Shown in pieces: positions 36,796 to 48,935 of a stretch of 64,000 nucleotides of DNA; the first letter of the stretch is position 1, and each line of letters opens with the position of its first letter. The DNA is from Oreocharis arfaki. Taxonomy: Eukaryota; Chordata; Aves; Passeriformes; Paramythiidae. Below the pieces are notes generated by a model. It ran no database searches and had not been told where the DNA came from. It saw nothing but the letters and a program-made list of their open reading frames with translations. The position numbers and the translations under genes are program-made. The DNA lies in contig VZRR01010833.1 of NCBI GenBank assembly GCA_013398015.1, forward strand, positions 682,001 to 746,000, given 5' to 3'.

Positions 36796-39700
36796 AGAGG
36801 AAAAAAGCTGCTGTTTTACATATGCTTTGACCCAAACATACCCATTTGACCCAAATGGACTTTTTCACTAATTCAAGATTAATTCTACGATCAGTAAGTG
36901 TTGATTTTGAGAATAATAGATAACTAAGAATGTGAAACAGCATTTAAAATGTAGAATATATAGAATATAGAATTCATTCTTTGTTTCTAGACTACCACTC
37001 ATCAAACCCCAAAATTAAATAACACCAATGCTTGGCAAGATAAGAATATGTTCCAGGGCTCCTTTAGTCACTAAAAAATTACTGTTCAATTCCTTCTGCA
37101 CCATTTCTCTTCTTCCAAAATTTTGTATTTGAAGCAGGAATTCACTAAATAAAATTTCACTGCCTCAGAAACTTAGACTGTTTTAGATTGAAAAAAGAAA
37201 TTATTGAAAATGTTATTAAATGAAGATTGCTATCAGTAATAAAAGCTATCAGAGGTACTAGATACTTTTTTTCTAGGTTAACTAAGGTGTTTCTGGACTG
37301 CACTACTGGAGAACAAAAGAAAACAATCAACAGGTTTTATGATGCTAATTCAGAAGGGCTGAAGAAATCTGTAAATTTCAATTTTTCAGAAGACTTAGAC
37401 TGTGTGACTTTATAAAAATACTGACCCATAGATTTCAAACACTAAATACCAAAGCAAATAATCCACAGTAACAGCTAAAATTTATGAGCAACTAAAACCA
37501 TATTAGCATTAGCCTGTTTGTAAGCTTTTCTTAGCTTACTAGACAACATATTATCCATTCTTTACATATTTGGGTTTCTAAAATTGTTTTTGGCTAATAG
37601 CATCTTGTTGACTACATCACAACATAATAAAACAGCTTTACTATGTACATATTAGAAAGAAATTAGGGGGTTTTGGCTGTAAAAAAAGCTTTTAACTCCC
37701 ACTTTAAGTATTTTTCTAAAGCCTTAGCATACCATAAATGTTATACAGACTACATTTAAAATGTGCAATCTGACTGTAACAGATTGCAAAATGTTAATTT
37801 TATCTTAGTCACAGTTGCAGTAGGTTGTAATAAGAAAGCTTTTATTTCTGGTCTGTCTTATCCAGTCATTTTGATTTTTATATACTTAAGAAAGCCCTAT
37901 TATTCTCACTCTGTTCTTTCAAAACCAGCATGAATTTAACCATGCTTTGAAGCTTTCTAGGCTTTTTCCTGTAAGCAAGATGTCTGGGAATCTCTAATTA
38001 CAACTCTCAATGACTTGAGGTCCTGTCATACACAGAATTGGGATTAAACAGGACTATGAGGAAATAAATATTTAGAGGAAAAGAAAACTGGGATAAATAA
38101 AAAAAAAAAAGTTGGTTAGACTTTCTAAAGGTATTTTCTTAAGTTGTCAAGTAGAGCAGCATCACTTCCAAGATTTCCCTTTTTTTCTTGTAATTGAAGT
38201 AAACAAATCTCAGCAGAACAGTCAGCAGGATGATATAAAGGTCAGCATTTGCACAACTTCCTTGAGCCATAACTTTGGAGCTCCAGATTGTTGATGCCGT
38301 AGGCAAAGCTGTTTCAAAGTGTAAAGTATAGGTCTACATCCACATGTTCAGAATAATGTATTCCTAAAAGGTTTAAGTATATTAAATCTGGATGACTGGA
38401 TCAGAATAAACACATTTCAATGTGCTCATGTATGTCCTTAGATGTTCTATTAAGGAGACAATGCAGAAGCAACTATAACTTCCATTATAGCAACATTTGC
38501 CAGCTACTTAGACTCCGGTTATCTGACTTAGCCAAAATAAGCTTGTGATTAAAGATAACTACATTATTATCAGGACCAAAAAAATAATTGCTATGACCAC
38601 TACAATAATTGCTTTTTGAACTAATACTAATTAGATACTCTATATTTGCTTTCTTGTCTGAATTAGAACAACAGTATTGATGGTGAACAAACAGAGTTTA
38701 GGAAAGAACTTAATTACTGTCTATTAATGCAGTATTGGACCTCTCTCTAGTTTGGCAAACAAAGCAGTGACAGAAAGACGGAGTTAAATAAACTCAGCTG
38801 AGGAAAAATATGCAGGTTATTAACTCAACCATCGAAGTAATTTACGAGGAGATGTGGATGACCGTTCATACATGGAAATTAGAAACCAGTCTTGGTCGGT
38901 TTGGTTTCATTTCGGGTTTTTTAATTATTATTTTTGAGACAGGTGTGTTGCAGTTCAAGCAGAAAATAAGCCAGAAAACTGAAAGGATGACTTTATAAAG
39001 CAGGTCTGACTGGATGACCAGAGTAGCATCTTCTGACCTTACACTGAACCAACTGTACTAATTCTATGCACCACAGAGATGACACATTGTTGTCTGTTCA
39101 AAGTCAGCTGCAAGGTAGCCATACCACATGCAAGAGTTGTAACTGTTTCTGTATAGATGTTTCATACAAAATTTTAATAGTCCAGCAATATTTGTGGGCT
39201 TGTTTTAGGGGGTCTTTTTAATATTAATACTTTTGGCAAAAAAAGAATACCTGGAAAAATGCTTGTCAATGATACCTAGGTTAAAAGCGACGGTGGAGAC
39301 CATCCTATTAGAAGTTTGTGCATGTCCACACCTCAGTAACTGCTACATAGCTTTCTCTGATGTTAAATCTACTCTCTCCTGCTGTTAGATGGATATCCCA
39401 TATATTTATAGACCAAAATACTGCCAAAGTACCCTGGGAAATATATATCAAAATACAATGAAACTGCCACAGACTTGAAAGAAGCAAGGCTACCCTCAGA
39501 GAGCCCAAGAAGCAAGGCAAAATTGGAGATAGTGCTGTTTGGGTCAGGAACCAGGCAGATCTGAAAACATTAAATAAAACTTCCTTATGTCAAAATTCCC
39601 TCACTGACAGACAGTATTTCATATCACACATGTTATCCTGCAGGGCCCTAGCTTTACACTGAGAGGATATGTTTGCATTAAGAGTTGAAAAGCAGCTATG

Positions 39701-41157
39701 ACTTCCTAGGATTGAGGTTTACTTATATGAATAGAGATTGTGCCAATACAATCAGCAAAACCATTACATTTGAATGCTCAGGAGTTAGAAAACACACATC
39801 TTTAGCTGTGGATTTTTATTGACAGAGAAAGAAAAATGGCTGAGAAAAGTAAAGTTGATCAACATAAATTGAAAGCAGGACTAGGAAAATCGGGGCATTA
39901 CATAGTCAATAATACTGCGAGAAGTTACTGCTAAAAAAAAGTACCAGCATGTAAAAAACAATCACACAGTAAGAGCTGATGTCATTGGTGAAAGGGACTC
40001 CTGCCATGAGTGCATCCATTGGCTATGGCTGTAACACCCACAGCTGAGACACCAGTGCTGGCAGAAGCTGTATTGTAAACAGAGCTGCAGTGTTAAGTAC
40101 TTCAATCATTTTCCATGCTACAATGTAAACAACTGTTGTACTATTTCCTTGGCACCATCTCGTAAAATTGGAAATCCATGATGACACCATCTAAGTTTGT
40201 GAAGTATGAATACTAAATCATGCAAAATAGTTATCAGAATGAGGGTAAACCCAGGTCAAAGAATGAACCCAGACAGAGCCATACTGTCAAACTTGGGAAA
40301 CTAGAGTTGTAAAAGACACAATATGAAATATATTCTACATGCATGAGAAGCTGGTACACTGCAAACCTGGAAGTGTTCCAGTGTTCACAAGTAGCAGAGT
40401 AGTCAAGACATTCTTATAAATATAGATTTTATGCCTTCCCCATGCATATACTTGAGTATTTCACGTGTGCAGTCTACATATTATGCTATTATTGGAAATG
40501 ATCATGTCAATGTGGTAAAAAAACCAAACCAAAACAAAACAAAACAACACTTACAAGCAACTAAGAGCTATCCTAATACTTTAAATTTTTAGCCTGCAAA
40601 TATGCATTTCAATGCTGATTTATTTGGATAGTTTCTTAAATTAAAAAAAAAAAAAATCTTCAACACTTTAAAGAAGAAAACTGTATTTAAGGATGAAAAT
40701 GAGTGAAGCAAACACTGGTACAGATGCTTTCTAGATCCTGAGAATGAAGAATCCTTTCTCTACTCTAATGTATTGAGAAATGAGTTATTAAATCCCAAGT
40801 GTGATTTTTTGACACCACTACTAAATATTATTGTGCTTAACTGAGGGTCTGGGTCCTAATTGTGGCACTACAGCCTCTAAATTTTGGTCAAGAAAATTAT
40901 GAAGACAAATCACACTGGCATAAAATACATTAGAGTTTACTGAACCATACTGTAATTCTTTGAAGTAAGTGGAGAGTTATGACAGCAGAATGAGCTGAAA
41001 GGGAAAAAAAAAAATCAGCAGAGAATTTATTTTACAGTAAATGCTGTTGCAAAGTACAATATCCTTTCTGGGACTGAATATCTCTAAAAAGTTCGTTTCT
41101 ACAATCTAATAGTGTTCACGTTTTTCTTAACATTTTTTGCTGCTTTTTAAACTGACA

Positions 41158-41780
41158 TGTGTACATACTTTAGAAGCTGAGATGTTGCCCAGAGCCTCAG
41201 ACAACACAGAACATTCCAGGGATTGTAGGTTAACAAAGTCACCTGGTATGTTTCTTGGTCACCACAAGGTCTTACTCCACACGGGTGACCAAAGAACATG
41301 CTGGACTTGTCCAATCTCTCTATATCTGCATCTTCAATTCTTCTGTTTCCTAACTGCATTACTGTGAAGTAGAAAAGAGCCTGTCCATCTCTGTATGTTT
41401 GTTACTAAACTTAGGGTTCAAGTCTAGGAGACAACAGGTATTAAGCATCTGGAACCATGAACTATTTAGCCAGTGAACATCAATTCCTTCGGTTGCAAGA
41501 ATCTTTAAATAATGAAAAGCTTTAAATGAACTTGGGACCCCCACCATCGAGAAGCCCAGGGTGAAGGAAGACCAACAGTACACTATTGGATCCAGGGGTG
41601 CTGACTATTTTCTTTTCAATCTGTCTCTGTCTCTTCCTCTCTCCCCTCTCTTTTCTATTTCACTCTCTCTACCTCACATCTTACTGTTAAATAAAATCTG
41701 TATTATTGACTTCAGCATATGGTCTTGTTTGCACCTTAATTCAGGTAGAGACATCTCTCAATAATTGGATATTAACAACA
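41158..41780 (+). mobile_element. Probable solo LTR, polyadenylation signal near its 3' end
   Basis: The right half has LTR architecture: a CT-rich tract (41613-41675), AATAAA at 41690-41695, then CAGCATATGGTCTTGTTTGC and ACATCTCTCAATAATTGGAT before a terminal ACA. This resembles LTR 3' ends common in bird genomes. The left end at TGTGTACA (41158) is a guess from the TG rule; the flanks CTGACA and CTGAAT share only four of six bases. The orientation is plus, antisense to DMD. Confidence 0.6.
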
Positions 41781-43893
41781 CTGAATCTCTTATTTTTGTA
41801 CAACTACTTTGCATCCCTCCCTGATTTTTTACATGGTGACAGGAATAATGAACTAAAAAGGGAGAGGGCATAAGCCCAAGTTATTCAGCACAACTACCCA
41901 TACTATCAACTTGTAAGTTTTGCTTCTGACATGGGAGAAACTCTAAGGCCTGAGGCAGTGCCCAGGCATGGTCAGAGATTAGCATCGGCCACAGATGCAG
42001 CAACAAGCACTTTGGATGCAACTGTGTTCTTTGGGGAGTTGAGATTGTTGCTGCAAGGACGCAAGCTGTGCTGCACCAGTTAACCTCAAGGCCAAACAAT
42101 GGTCCTGGGCACTTTGTAATTACCAATAGAGACGTAGTTTTAAGAGCTATAGGAGGGATTTTAATTGCTCTACCTGTCACCAAGCCCAATTATGTATTGA
42201 CTCTTCAAAGTCTTACTTTGTGAAGTTCTCTGTGACAACTCATAACAATTTCGCCTTTGCTTGCACCTTTGTTACTCATAGAATTGCTTTTGTGCCACCA
42301 TTAAAGGTTAACTCTGCTGGAGATTCTATTTAGTTTTTCTTCTAAGTAAATTTAAGGGACTCCTCGTCTCTTTTTAATAGCTGATTTTTGCAGAGGTGGA
42401 AAAAAAGTATGAGCTTTTAAACTGGCATTAATTCAGAGAAATTGAAAGTTATCAGTGTGAATTTTGAAGGTGAAATTCCCAGATATTCTCCTTTATATAC
42501 TTATTATGCATGTATTATATAGATCAATATTTTTTAAAAAGTTAAATCAGATTATCTGATAAGGACTTGTATTTATTATACCCCTTGATTTATGGAAGAA
42601 TCTGCAATGATAGTTATCAGATTACAGCTGCATGCCAGAAGCAAAGGTTGCTATGGTTTTGAGAGAAAGAAATCACTGTATTTTGGAAAATTCTTTCAGA
42701 ATATTGATAACTGGATTCTAGATGCATTTCAGTTTGTGTATCAAGTTTAAATTTGTTAAATGTAAGTAAAAATGCAAGAAACTTGCTTTAAAACAGGCAT
42801 ATTACTTTAACATAATATTGCCAACTAGCTAAAGACACCCTAGGCATCCACTTAAAACAAACACATTTCCATGTCCTCTTTCTCTTCTACTTATCCAACC
42901 CTGCATGTTCTTATCATTTATTTCAACCTGCTTCTGAGGCCAGAAAATTCCCAACACTCAATATTTTGTGGCTTCCAGAAATTAATATTCTTACAATACT
43001 TAAAGTTTATACCCAGTCAGGTTAATTTTGGAACTCTTAACCTGAAAAACAACTCAGAAAATAAAAGAGACAGAAGAGGACTTAATGGCTAGGGAGAAGG
43101 GAGAACATTATCTTGCAGGCTTAATAAGAGTATGAAGAACATTGACAGAAATTTCACAAAAGACAAAGTCTCAAATGAAATTAAAATTTACAAGCAATTA
43201 TTCTTTTCTAAGAATATTAATACTGTGCTTTTCATTCTACGAGGTCATCATAAGCATCACTCTTGTTTCTGAGAAAAGGAGCTATGAAATCCTATAGGAG
43301 ATACTTCAGTGTTCTTTGGATATTGGTGAAGGCATTAAAATGGTTGTAGAATAAATGTTAAATATTTATACAGCATTTGGGAACACCAGAGCAAAAGACA
43401 TATCCCTTCCATAGGTAGGATACACATCCTTACTTTTTTAAAAGTACACATTAGCCATAAATGATAGCAATTTAAAAAGACACATAAATATAATAATTTC
43501 AACAATGATTCGAGAAGGTGTGCATGCCCAGGCTTGACCCAGTGGAGGACACACAGCATGGTAGCATGGGCCTGAATGTTTGAAGTTGAGTGTAAAACTG
43601 AACATCGTCAAGCATAGTCTGCTTTCCTAAATTATATCTACTCATTCTTAATGTATTTTGTAATTATTAATGGTCTTACTCTGCTTAATCTTAAAAAAGG
43701 TTCTAAGGATATAATCTGCCTTCAGAGATAATTAATAAAGAGTCTTAAATATAAAAGTTCCTCTCCATGAAAAAAACCACTATGTTCTGGGTAAGCCTGA
43801 GTCAATATCTTAAAGAAGTTAAATTTATGTATTTTAAAAGTAATCCGCATAGATAACATGAAGATAAGAAGCAAATAAGCTTCATATGATCAC

Positions 43894-43947
43894 AGTCCTT
43901 ATAATAGCAGTAGTCCTTATAACCCCTAAAGTCCTTATAATCACAAC
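43894..43947. repeat. Three-copy 18-bp tandem repeat
   Basis: AGTCCTTATAA occurs at 43894, 43912 and 43930, exactly 18 bp apart, followed each time by seven more variable bases. Confidence 0.85.
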
Positions 43948-45573
43948 TAAGTCATTCAGCTACAATCAAAACTGGTCAACCTTTAAAGGAAAGTGATATA
44001 AATTTATCCACGAAAGAAATGGTGGAGTCTTTCACTGAGAGAAAGGATATTTGAGTTTCTTTGGAGCTCTTCATTGCCCCCCCTGCCTTTCAGGACATAC
44101 ATGATTTCCTCCCTCCATTTCAGGACTACAGATTATTAATTAATTTTTTTAAATTATGTTTTTCCTGCTCTTTCAATCATTTTTCAGAAATATTCTAGTC
44201 ACATCATCGCAAGATAGAAGAGCCAAGCAGAACGTTTCACTCACAATAAGTATGGAAAACAATAGTCCTATAATTTGTGGAAATTTAGCCCTCTTTTCAC
44301 TTTATATAAAATTCAGTGCTGGAATCATTCTAGAAATAAAGGAACAAAATAGAAAAATATATGGAAAAAACAGATGAATCACCAAAATGTTTTTGTTAAA
44401 AAACAGGAGATAAGGACCCATAGTTTTCTTGAAACCAAAATTCCATCAGTCATTCAGTACACACAGAGACATTTGCAAAAAGCTATACTAATTTTATCTT
44501 TCAGAAAGGGAATGGATGTCATTGCTGAACTTTTTCTGTGAATTAGAGGACTGTAACAGGACTTGAGATTCAGTGTTTATGTAATGCAATTGTATGGCTT
44601 AAAAAGTGTTTGGGCATTAAACCAGTTCCTTAGTAGAAACTAAGTTAAAGTACACTTAATAAACACGCTCTGCAAAACCATACATCTTCGGGAGCAGGTA
44701 TTATTCCATTTCACGCAAGACAAGAAAAGTTTTGAATATTTACTTTTTTTTTCCTTTTCCACTAAAAATTGCATCATCAAATTGATACAAAACAAAACTC
44801 AGTGTCTTCTGTTTAATCTTCACCTATGTGAATCAGATGCTGAGCTACTGTAAACTATAACCTCATAGATTTTGATTATCTACTGTACTTTCAATATTTC
44901 CTCAGTTTATGTGAAGACCATATATGCATAGACAAAAGGCAAGGCCAAAAGGTCTAAGTATACACCCAGCAGGCCAGTTGACTCTAGACAGCATTTTTCA
45001 GCCTTAATTTCTCTGGCCTCAGTCAACCCATATATAGGCATCTTTTTTATACATATATATCGAAGATCAGACTACAAATATTTTTCTCACAGTTATTAAA
45101 TAATCTCCTTTATTGTTTCTGGAGTGTTACCTGCACAGTTAAATATCTTTCCTTGAATATGAGGATTGTGTTATGGTCCTAAATATTCTGATTTTCATGT
45201 AGTCATAATAGGTTTAATGAAATAGCTTTAATGGTTCAACACTGATATTATGAATTTTAGTTCACTTTTTATTAAAATTTGATGCATTGACTTTTGGGGC
45301 TATTGTTTCATGTATATGATATGGAAAAAAAATAATAGGTTACACTTATATGTCATCTTGAAACCATCGGTTCTAATCTGCCTTTTCACTAGAAACCATT
45401 CAGCAGAAAATAATAAAAGGTTTCCTTAATTCATAGAGCTTTGAACTTCTGGGGACTATTGCTGACTTCTGTCTCAAAGTCACATCATTAATAAAAACTA
45501 TACAGCTGATGCTGCAACTGAAGTTTTGACCACTAAGTACTCCAATGCTTTTTTAAAATGGAGGAAAATTTAC

Positions 45574-45738
45574 CTTAATATCAAAGGCTCCTGGCTGACC
45601 CACTTTGTTATAAAGCTCTAGCTGGTTCTTGACAGGCGTTACCCACAATATCACCTGATTTAGTTGCTGATCGAGCTCAACGAAATCCTTTAGCAGAAAC
45701 TCTATTTCTTTTTGTTTTTCTGGAAGATCTTTGGACAC
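45574..45738 (-). CDS. DMD: Dystrophin exon 48, R18/R19 boundary, 21 bp shorter than human
   Basis: This is a phase-0 exon of 55 codons (165 bp). It begins VSKDLPEKQKEIEFLLKDF and ends ELYNKVGQPGAFDIK. Human exon 48 has 62 codons as I recall it (186 bp), beginning VSRALPEKQGEIEAQIKDL and ending GPFDVK. Both ends of the exon align, so the acceptor (TTTTTTCAG, ending at 45739) and donor (GTAAAT from 45573) are the orthologous ones. The 21 missing bases are therefore internal. They remove about one heptad just after the KD[FL] pair, where human reads GQLEKKLEDLEEQLN and this protein reads VELDQQLN. The repeat tryptophan is kept in VILWVTPVKNQLE. A loss of seven residues keeps coiled-coil register, so the repeat should still fold; that is inference. 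Confidence 0.96.
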
Positions 45739-48299
45739 CTGAAAAAATACCAGAAGCAATTATTTTAGTGAAAAAAACACAAACTACGAAACAATTTAAC
45801 TCTACACACGTATACATTTATATAAAATGTTAAAGTAGAAGTTTTGTGTATGGGAAGAAAGGAAAGAGAGAGCAGACCCAACAACCAAATTATTACGGCA
45901 GGTATCTTGCAATTCAGTTGAAACACAGTCTGTCCTAAAAAAAACCAGCAAAAAACTCAAACACACATACAGAAACCTAAAATAAAATTAAAAAAAAAAA
46001 CCAAAACAAACAAACAAACAAAAAAAACAAACCTTACCAAAAGGCTTCTCAGTATTCTCAGTAAAAAAAAATAGTTATCTCAGTATACTAAACTGTTTTA
46101 AGCTCAATTTTTAATCAGAAAAAAACCATGAAAACACAGAATTAATCACTTGAATTATATCTAACCTTTCTTGACCCCTTGAATGTAGATATTTATAAGC
46201 ATGTGTTTTCTCATAAGGTGTTTAGAGTTGCCAATTGGATCCAAATATGCATAAGCAGATGCACACAGTGAAGAAAAATAATGAAGAAATGTATCATCAA
46301 TTCAGATCAGGTAACTCGGTTCTCTGATTTGCATTCAAAGCAGTCAGATTTTTAACTAAGCACATTCGTCCATACCAACAGTATTAGAAATTAAGAATCA
46401 GTGAATGGCACAGTTCAAATCCAGCTCTGAAGCACTCAGAGTAAATGTAGGAACAGGCCAATAGGCCAACACAAACCTCCATGCTTCCTTCCCAGATTGT
46501 TTTCTACAGCTAGAGAGGTGAGGTGTCACCACACTATACAATGGGCAACAGTGCAGACATACACTAGGGGAGAAACCATCTGTACTTTACAAAAAAAAAA
46601 AGAAAAAAAAAGCAGAAAATACAGGGCTTGGGCAGATACAGAACAATAGCAGTTCATCAGTAAAATCAGCTAAGAAATATGGTTAGTTTTCCATAGTACA
46701 AAAAGTAAGGCTTCCCAATGTTCATTTCTTTAAGAATATTTTTATCACAATGACCCTCTTAAAAGCAGCAAAACATGAGATTTCCGAGACACACGATATG
46801 AAATATATTCCCTATAAAGTTAAGCAGCATTAATGGCAGCATTACTATCATATTGCCTGGGTACAGAAGCATTAGTGCCCTGTACTTCTAATCCCTAATG
46901 ATGAAATGTTTTCAGAAAATAAATCCAAACTCAGAATCATGAAAGCAATGAATGTTACCAAAATCGAACAACCACCCGCTAGTGGAATGCAAGGAACACA
47001 ACTCTCTCATGACATGTACATTTCTGTCATTTAGTGTGATAATATTGATTTGTAGGTACTAAAATAATCCCTCTACATAATCCCTGCAGGAGACTTTTTA
47101 GACTGCATGTAAGGGGTATTTGTAATTCAAGTAGTTAATTTGCCATATATTACATTACCTCCATTGTTCATTATAGCCACCTCATAATATCCTACTCAAT
47201 AAAGACTGACTCATGAAGCATATTACTTTTACTATCTTCCTAGTCTTTTAAAATATAATTAAAAAATCTGCTTTTCCAGAATGGCCTCAGAAAAGAAAGA
47301 AAACAATTAAAAATGCATTCATTTCCCTTATGAGTTAACTCAAAATTTATGCAGACCTTGGCCTAATTCCATACAAGATTGGTTTCATCTTTCTTACAAC
47401 TTTTGAATGTTAATCTCTAATGTTTACTAGCTTTAATATTAATGTAAATAATTTCCACAGAAAAACAACTGAAAACAAATAGGTAGTCATAGCCAGATAA
47501 AAATCCAAGCCGACTTCTGAAGATCTGAAATTTAAATTAATTTGCTCCCAATCAACATTAATCAAGTATTTTGGGTGTTTCACAGGACAGAGAAAGAAAA
47601 ATTTGTAGAGGTTTTGGGGAGAGGAAGAGAAAGGGGTAAATAACCAATATTCAATCCAGAACAGCAGAAGATGAATGATTAAGTTTTTGTGATAGACTGT
47701 ATTTCAACCACTGTTTTCAAAACATTTATTTATCCCACCTATTATGAGAGGTACACTGTAATTTAAGCAAATGCAACTTCTCTTTACACATTGTCTCCTG
47801 CTCTAAAATTATAGCACAAATATAGGATCCTAATATTTTTAATATTAAAAAAATCTACATAAATATTAATCAGTTAATTATATATGGAAATTTAATGTAA
47901 TCTAATTTTACCACAGAGATAAAATGAACAACAGTAAATAAATAAAGAACTTTCACCAACTCAGGTTAGGGCTACAGATAAGCACTTAACAAGGCAATTC
48001 CTTGTAAAATCCAAGTAATGTGTCACATGCCATTGTGTAGGAATCAGAGCCTTAGATTCTGGTTATCAGGGATTTCATTTGCTACCTCATAGTGGTTTGG
48101 TTTTTTTTGTAAGCTCTGGCATCAAGCCATCAAGCTGGCTAATCAAATTAGAGCCTGATGAGTTTAAGGTAATTACAAGTCTGCCTATCAAGCCAAGGTA
48201 CTGTTGCAGACTCTCTCTTGGGGGACAGCTTGTTTCCTGAGCTAATTCTGCAGCTCAACAGAAGCATAAATTGGAAAACCTCCATGGAGTAATGGACAT

Positions 48300-48935
48300 G
48301 AGCATAACGACTGGCTGTTCAGATTTATGCCCTTTCTGTGGCAGAGGATTACACGTGGAGATGGGGCCCTCCAGGATCTTCCCTACTGTTTTACTCACAG
48401 TCCTTCCGCCTCGTTATTCACAGCTCCAGGAGTTGCACCCCTGAAGTGGGATTCCAGGGCTGGTGAGAACTACAACAGTCCCACTGCCCTGCTGTTTCTG
48501 GGCTCTCTGAATGAGTTCCTACAAGTTCTTGGATGCCTCCTGGGATGAAAGAGCAGCAGCTAGTGTCCCACTTCAAGACTCTCTTCTACATTTTCACTTT
48601 GGGCCCCATCCTCCTTTTATTCACTTGTTGTCTTGGGGTAACTATACAGTGTTTACTTACTTTCACCCCCTTTGGTATCTTATCTTTTCCTCTCCTATTT
48701 AAGAAAGACTGCTACATTTTATCAGAGGGTGGCTGATGCTCTTTTCTAAGAGGGACAACCAATAGGAACAGTGGTGATAAGGCAGCATCTGCAGCAGAGT
48801 GAAAACATGGCAAACACGAAATGCTTTCCCCAGGATCTGCCTAGGGCTGAACACGGGCCTGATGAAGCAGTGTTACAGGCCGGCAAGGAAGACAAGGCGC
48901 AAATAAAGAAGAGAACTTCAGTTGGAATATCTTTC
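48300..48935. other. Unclassified GC-richer block, possible old LTR
   Basis: The block is richer in G and C than the intron around it. It contains a TATTTAAG motif (48698-48705) and ends near CAAATAAAGAAGAG, which includes AATAAA at 48901-48906. That layout suggests an LTR in plus orientation, but I do not recognise the family and found no terminal TG...CA with duplicated flanks. The overlapping frames of 63-77 codons do not resemble known proteins. Confidence 0.3.

Larger units (their letters stand above)
24652..45573 (-). other. DMD: DMD intron 48, complete (about 20.9 kb)
   Basis: This is the longest intron in the window. It contains an internally deleted CR1 (28778-30120), an avian LTR with a palindromic insertion (33026-33653), a 31-base A run (36762-36792), an LTR ending near 41780 and a three-copy 18-bp tandem repeat (43894-43947). 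The block at 41870-42190 is somewhat GC-richer than its surroundings and may be an old repeat; I could not assign it. Elsewhere I see no gene, RNA or further repeat I can name. Confidence 0.88.

Noticed and set aside
41881..42189. 102-codon minus-strand frame in a somewhat GC-richer block
   Set aside because: No family is recognised. It may be an old repeat, but the evidence is too thin to annotate.
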